The notes under the pieces are model-generated. The model was not told where the DNA came from, did no database searches, and saw only the letters and a list, made by a program, of their open reading frames with translations. A stretch of 22,985 bases of DNA from Cyclostephanos tholiformis (lineage: Eukaryota > Bacillariophyta > Thalassiosirophyceae > Thalassiosirales > Thalassiosiraceae). The stretch lies in contig JALLPB010000114.1 in assembly GCA_036939975.1 (NCBI GenBank), positions 1-22,985 on the forward strand. The letters are read 5' to 3'. This document shows, one piece after another, positions 18,238-22,985 of this stretch. Position 1 is the stretch's first letter, and the number at the start of each line of letters is the position of its first letter. The position numbers were made by a program, and so were the translations under genes.

Positions 18238-21200
18238 TTAGCAAGCAGGCCCTATAAGGCTTGAATAACTCTCAAATTCATCCTTAGGAGCACGGCGGGA
18301 CACACCTCCATTACCGATCTTCACAATTCGTTCTTCCTCTGTCAGGTCTATGCCCAGTAGATCCGCAATACGATTCCTGCATGCTGGCAGTTGGCCAAGA
18401 GGATCGTGTTCTTCGTGCCAGATCGTGCTCAAAAGTAGTTGGTTTGCTTCCTCGAGGCATTCATATCTGTCAACCATATTGGCGCCATCTTCGGCGAGTT
18501 TGACGTACAGCTGTTCTGCCGTGTACCGTCTGACACGGGGATAGGGGTTGAGTAACATGGTCATGATAAAGGGGAGAATATCTCTTCTCATCTGTTTCGA
18601 TTAAGGAGATAGAAACTATAAGAATCCAGTAAACTGAGAAAAGGAAGCACGGCACGTAAGTCTTACTATGGGTATACTTTCATAGTTAGGCCGAAGAAGG
18701 GCGAGTGATACTCCCACCATCGCCAGCAGCCGCTTTATGTCACCGCAGCCTCTTGCCTCTCTGACAAGGCAGGCCATCAAATCGCTGCGGAATGTTCCAC
18801 TTCTTGCGCAGAGTAACTCATTGAGATACTCATGGGAAAGCAGTTTATCTAATGTGGAAAGGAGAGGAAGTAGTACTCGCCCATTCCTCTCATACTGACG
18901 AAATAGACCAAGAAAGACTAAACCGTAAATGAAAGTAAGTAAGATTGCGAAATTCACGAGATGATTACGTCTGAGATGTGAAATGTTGAAAAACGCTTCG
19001 CACCTTCACCCATACGAAAGATTTTTGATGTAGCATTTGCAGCTCTCAAACCTCTTATCCACTCAAAAAGAGATGCGCTGGAGCTCTTGGACACGCTTTC
19101 TGTCAAACCACCAACGCTTATCACTATTCCAGACAGAATAGGCTCCGTGAATTCATCGATTAAAGCTGCCCTCATTAGCAGAGGAAACGTTTGTGCCGGG
19201 TCGCTCCAGTTGGTATTTGGTTCATGAAGATTTAATGCGAGTAAGAGCATATTTCGATTGGGAACATAAGGAAGTCGCGGGGAGATATTCGTGAGAAGTC
19301 GCTCCAGGCATTCTCCGGCCTTGCAGCGAACAACGTCGAGCTTTTCTCCAAGTTGCTTCAGTAATGCACTCAAAATGGAACCGCACAATTGTTCGTCAAA
19401 GAAAGTCTTGCCATTTTTAGAATGAGTTGGGTATTGTTTATCCTTCGTAAGAAACTCAAGTCGCTTCTTGAGGGACGGTGCAACATCATCATCAAGAGAA
19501 TTGTTCGAACACTGACTAGATGAATGAGGAAATGAAGTCGATGCTTCGATCGTCAGTTTTGCGAGAGCCTCGATTCCGTCCATTGATGCAATTCTTGACC
19601 ACGACCCTACATCTCCGCGTCGATCAAAATTATAATCATCCATCGCCGCAAGGAGTGAAACGAACACGCGATCTGTTTGTTGTTTCTGCAGACGATAGAT
19701 TGGAAAAAACTCTTCTTCAGACGACAGAATGTCGTTCTTGTTGATGCCCACCGTGGTGCAGACATTTACAAGCGAAGTTATTGCATTCCGTCTGGTCTCA
19801 GCGTCGCCCTCGTCCCCAACCAGGCTCTCTTTTCTAGCAGCCTCGCAGAGACAGCTAAGAATAGAGTCAAGAACTTCACAGCTGGGTGCAAGCAGTTTCG
19901 CAGGAAGACAACCCAAAGCCAACGAAAAGCCTCGGGTAGCTGCGGGATTATCCTCGGTCAGAACTTTTGAAATATATTTGTCAACAACTCGATTTTGCAA
20001 TCGTGATGATGGGCCCTTGCTCCCTACGGGAAAATACCTTGAGAGAAGGGCATTCAACGCCCGAGCTGCACTTTTCTGAATGTCCTCTTTCGGATGCTCT
20101 AGACAGGCATCAACGGAGTCTAAAAGTCGCACCTGAGTAAAACGGATCGAGTAAAAACGGATCAATAAGCAGTTTCTAGCGAGAAATTTGAAACATGAAC
20201 GATCATGAACAAAATCTTCCTCACCTGCTGCCTTACAGTAAGAGGAACATCGGCGAGTGAGATACATTCAATCACGCGGCAAGCTGCCGACCGCATCATC
20301 TCTCCACCGCGGCCTCGATAGAGCCTGGCCTTTTCGATCGACGGAACTAATTCTATGATCAAATCCAGCGTCTCAGAATTCAGCACTTCGCCCTGTTTTA
20401 TAAGTCGAAGTTCTCCGAACGACAACAATGTCTCCGCAACACCGAGGAGCGAGCCATGTCGGACGACAATGTCGTCGTGAAAGCACTGATGTAACAATTT
20501 TGGCAGAACATCCATTGCAACATAACGAGGATTTAGCTTGGTAATACGGGACAGCGATTTCGATGCGAGAGATCGAATGTCAACGTCCCAGTGTAGCAGT
20601 TTGACATCGGCCAAGTGGCGCATGATCGGCGTTTGGTATTCCTCGAACTTGGCAATGTCCGGGGCCAGGACCAAGAATGAATCGCACCGATTCCCCAACG
20701 AATAATAATCCGCAGTTGTCAAAATCTCTATCCCATGCTTGAAGTTATCCGCGCCCTGCCTCCCCACGCTCTCCTGGAAAGCCGCGCTCGCAGCCCTACG
20801 GCAATTTATCTCCCTGTCGAACAAACTCGCTAGCACGAGCGCGACGCTCAATTTCTCGACGTGGGGCATCAAAACCGACGGCGCGTATGCTCTCGCGAAG
20901 GCCCAGCAGACGTAGCAGCTCGCGTCCCTAACGTGTGACCCTACAGAATGCTGTCCCCTTCGAACGTCGTAACCTATAGCACTAACGACGACTGGGATCA
21001 CCTCGTCCAATCGAGTAGGGAGGAGGAGTCCCCTCCTTGCTAATTCAGCGAGGGCGAGACATGCGCCATGCCAGGCCCTATCACGCTGGGGATCGGAACA
21101 TACCAGTAGGATCGCGTCGAGGACGTCGTCGGCGCAGACGGCGGGGAGCCTCTCGGTGAGGCGACCGATACCCTTTGCCGCTGACCATCGAACGATCGTC

Positions 21201-22846
21201 GCGGGATCCGTTAGAGATCTCAGGAGCTGGTCCATCGCGTCTTCCACCTGGTCTGGAATGTGGAAGAGGTCGCACGAGGGGATGGACCTTATCGCGTCGG
21301 GATCGTCCTCCTTCGATGACGATGACGATGACGACGACGATACGGCCCCTCGCAGGTTATCAACCAACGACCTCCTACCGCGCTGATACCGCCACGTCGC
21401 GATCCTGGGAGGGAGATGGGCGCACCCCACCCGAGCGAATAGCTTCACTAGCAGCTTCCTTAGCATTATGGACCCCTCCGCGGGACCCCCCTTCTCCGAC
21501 ATGAGGATGCATTCTTCCCATAAATTCTCTATCACGGACAGCTTACCTTTATCGGAGAGGAGGTTGCATCGATGACCAGTCTCGAATATTCCCGCGAGCG
21601 TGCGAAGTACGCCCATGACGACGAATGCCGACGGCGACCCGGTCGGCATTGGCAACAGCATCGACGAAGGCGATGACGAAGGCGATGACGACGACGACGA
21701 CGACGCGTCGGTCGATGCCGCGCGGATCTCGCTCCCGGTCCGGAATTGGCGCACGATCTGCCCGGACCAGGCGACGAAGCCCTCGAGCTCCGTGGTCTCG
21801 AGGTCCGGCCTCGAAAGAAGCGACGCCAGGCACGACGCGGCGGCCTCGCGCGTCGCGCCGTAATCCCCCAAGTGCGACGCGGACGTGGTCAGGATGGACC
21901 GCACGAGCGTCGCGACGGTGACCGGCGACGGTCTCGATGTTCCGTCGTGCGCGGTCGTGCCAGGCCGTCGTACTCCCAACGACGAGTCGATGGTGCACAA
22001 ATCGAACGGCACGAGGCATATGATGCCCAACCACGTCAGTAGTGAATGCACCGATTCCCATACCCGAGCCGCGGCGCATTCACCAGTCGCGCGTATCTCG
22101 TCCCGGAAGCGAACGATCGATCTCGGCACGATCGTCGACGATATTACCCCCCCCCCCCCCCCCCCCGACGACGACGACGATGCGGTGCCCCCCCCCCGGC
22201 CGCATAGGCTCACCTCGAGATATCCGAACCAACGCAATGCGAGCAACGCCGGCTCCATGTCCGCGGCCTCGTGGGGCATGAGTCGCTGTACGCGCTTACG
22301 CCCGCGCACCTTGCATACGGCGCATATCGCCGAGAGCAGACGCATCAGGACGAGGAGTTTCTCGGAGATGCCGATTTCGCCGAACTCGCCGTTCCCGTCG
22401 TCGATCCTCGTCTCCCCCGCCGCGCGGCCATCGTCGATGACGTCGTCCGGCGCTCGCGGCTCGTCGTCATCGACCACCGCATCGTCGACTCCGTCGTGGT
22501 CGTCGCGATCGATGGAGGATCGGTAATGGAGGTATATATCGCGCACGATCCCGCGCGCCGGATAGCTCAGACCGCGCACCATGATCTCCAGCGTCGGATC
22601 GAGCAAGGTCGGACATTCCAGGTACTTGTCGAGTATCGAACGAAATTTGGAGAGGGCGGCGTCGGCGCCGATGGAGGAGGGCGAAGGGACCGTCGATGAT
22701 GATGTTATGCCGATCGACGTAGTCGACGACGACGACGTACAGGACGGAAAGGAGGAGGAGGAGGAGGAGGAGAGGATGCCTATCAAATGGAATGCCTCCT
22801 CTCGTTCCGGGAAGAAGTTGCTCTCGGACGTGGCGTTCGACGTCAT
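18238..22846 (-). CDS. TBCD: Tubulin folding cofactor D (tubulin-specific chaperone D)
   Basis: Four exons (minus strand): 22846-20225, 20132-19010, 18917-18667 and 18591-18238, giving 1449 residues. Introns are 20224-20133 (92 nt), 19009-18918 (92 nt) and 18666-18592 (75 nt). Joins read VRQQ|VRLLDS, KIFRM|VFLGLF (split codon) and ESIPI|MRRDIL. TBCD is a HEAT/ARM-repeat chaperone that captures beta-tubulin and, with TBCE and TBCC, assembles and disassembles alpha/beta-tubulin; it also interacts with ARL2. Family blocks run along the length: SKFRSILDKYLECPTLLDP, KVRGRKRVQRLMPHEAADME, LGIICLVPFDL, VRWSAAKGIGRLTERLP (about 551), DRAWHGACLALAELARRGLL, SHVRDASCYVCWAFARAYAP, DREINCRRAASAAFQESVGR, MDDYNFDRRGDVGSW, VISVGGLTES and a C-terminus ending GPAC like human TBCD (PGAC). 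Ser/Asp/Gly-rich inserts make it longer than the human protein (about 1190 residues). The first in-frame ATG is at 22846, with a stop at 22898-22900 upstream. Full length and intact. Confidence 0.95.
22147..22166. repeat. 20-nt C homopolymer in TBCD coding sequence
   Basis: A run of 20 C encodes a Gly tract on the minus strand in a TBCD linker. Frame is kept on both sides, but runs of this length are prone to slippage and miscalls. Confidence 0.9.
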
Positions 22847-22985
22847 TCTCCTCGCGTCGAAGAGTATCCCGTATCGATGGATTATGGAATGGACCAATCA
22901 CTTCTTATTTCATTCCGTCGAAGTGTTTGCCCCGCCCCCCCCGCCGCCCCGCCCTAGCCGAGAGGATCGAGGGGACGGATCCTGT
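22847..22985 (-). promoter_or_regulatory. Upstream region of TBCD
   Basis: 139 nt to the window edge. An ATTGG (CCAAT-type) element lies at about 22894-22898, some 50 nt before the ATG, and a C-rich stretch lies at about 22930-22955. The transcription start is not identifiable. Confidence 0.3.

Noticed and set aside
21549..22079. 176-codon minus-strand frame in TBCD exon 1
   Set aside because: It overlaps the true TBCD frame, is Arg/Asp/Val-rich from trinucleotide repeats and has no recognisable domain.
1..22985. tRNA or other structured RNA genes
   Set aside because: I scanned by eye for T-loop and cloverleaf patterns on both strands and found none that I could support; a covariance-model search would be needed to exclude them.

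Overview
The window looks like nuclear DNA of a photosynthetic stramenopile, most likely a diatom. Four things point there. A lysine-biosynthesis enzyme starts with a signal peptide followed by Phe-Ala-Pro, the 'ASAFAP'-type bipartite plastid targeting signal. Introns are short (about 75-140 nt) with GT..AG ends. Proteins carry many Asp-, Ser- and Gly-rich tracts made by trinucleotide repeats. The left edge holds a decayed DDE transposase of a type I recall from diatom genomes. I cannot name the species.

Layout from left to right: 1-411, a weakly supported coding fragment; about 611-1690 (-), a transposase relic with three in-frame stops; 2407-3522 (+), an Abitram/Simiate homologue; 3751-5184 (-), an unrecognised multi-pass membrane protein, possibly plastid-targeted; 5772-7232 (-), a secreted GH19 chitinase-like protein; 7735-8859 (+), ALG13; 9250-11159 (-), a three-exon ArsJ-type MFS transporter whose last coding segment is tandemly duplicated downstream; 11401-13159 (+), a three-exon plastid-type diaminopimelate decarboxylase; 13753-18121 (+), a 1429-residue IQ-motif protein with a PDZ-like domain and a four-copy repeat; 18238-22846 (-), a four-exon tubulin folding cofactor D (TBCD).

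Exon joins were worked out by hand from splice signals, reading-frame phase and protein-family continuity. For ArsJ, DAP decarboxylase and TBCD every join restores both frame and recognisable family sequence. For the IQ protein the join adds a 58-residue last exon carrying a fourth copy of an internal repeat.

The genes do not form one pathway. They cover transcription/actin modulation (Abitram), glycan metabolism (GH19, ALG13), arsenic export (ArsJ), lysine synthesis (LysA), calmodulin-linked scaffolding (IQ protein) and tubulin folding (TBCD). There are two divergent pairs with short shared upstream regions (GH19/ALG13 and ArsJ/LysA) and one tight convergent pair (IQ protein/TBCD, 116 nt apart). 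The most interesting items are the uncharacterised four-repeat IQ/PDZ protein, the eukaryotic ArsJ with a six-cysteine loop and duplicated tail, and the GH19 protein whose expected catalytic Glu position holds Asp.
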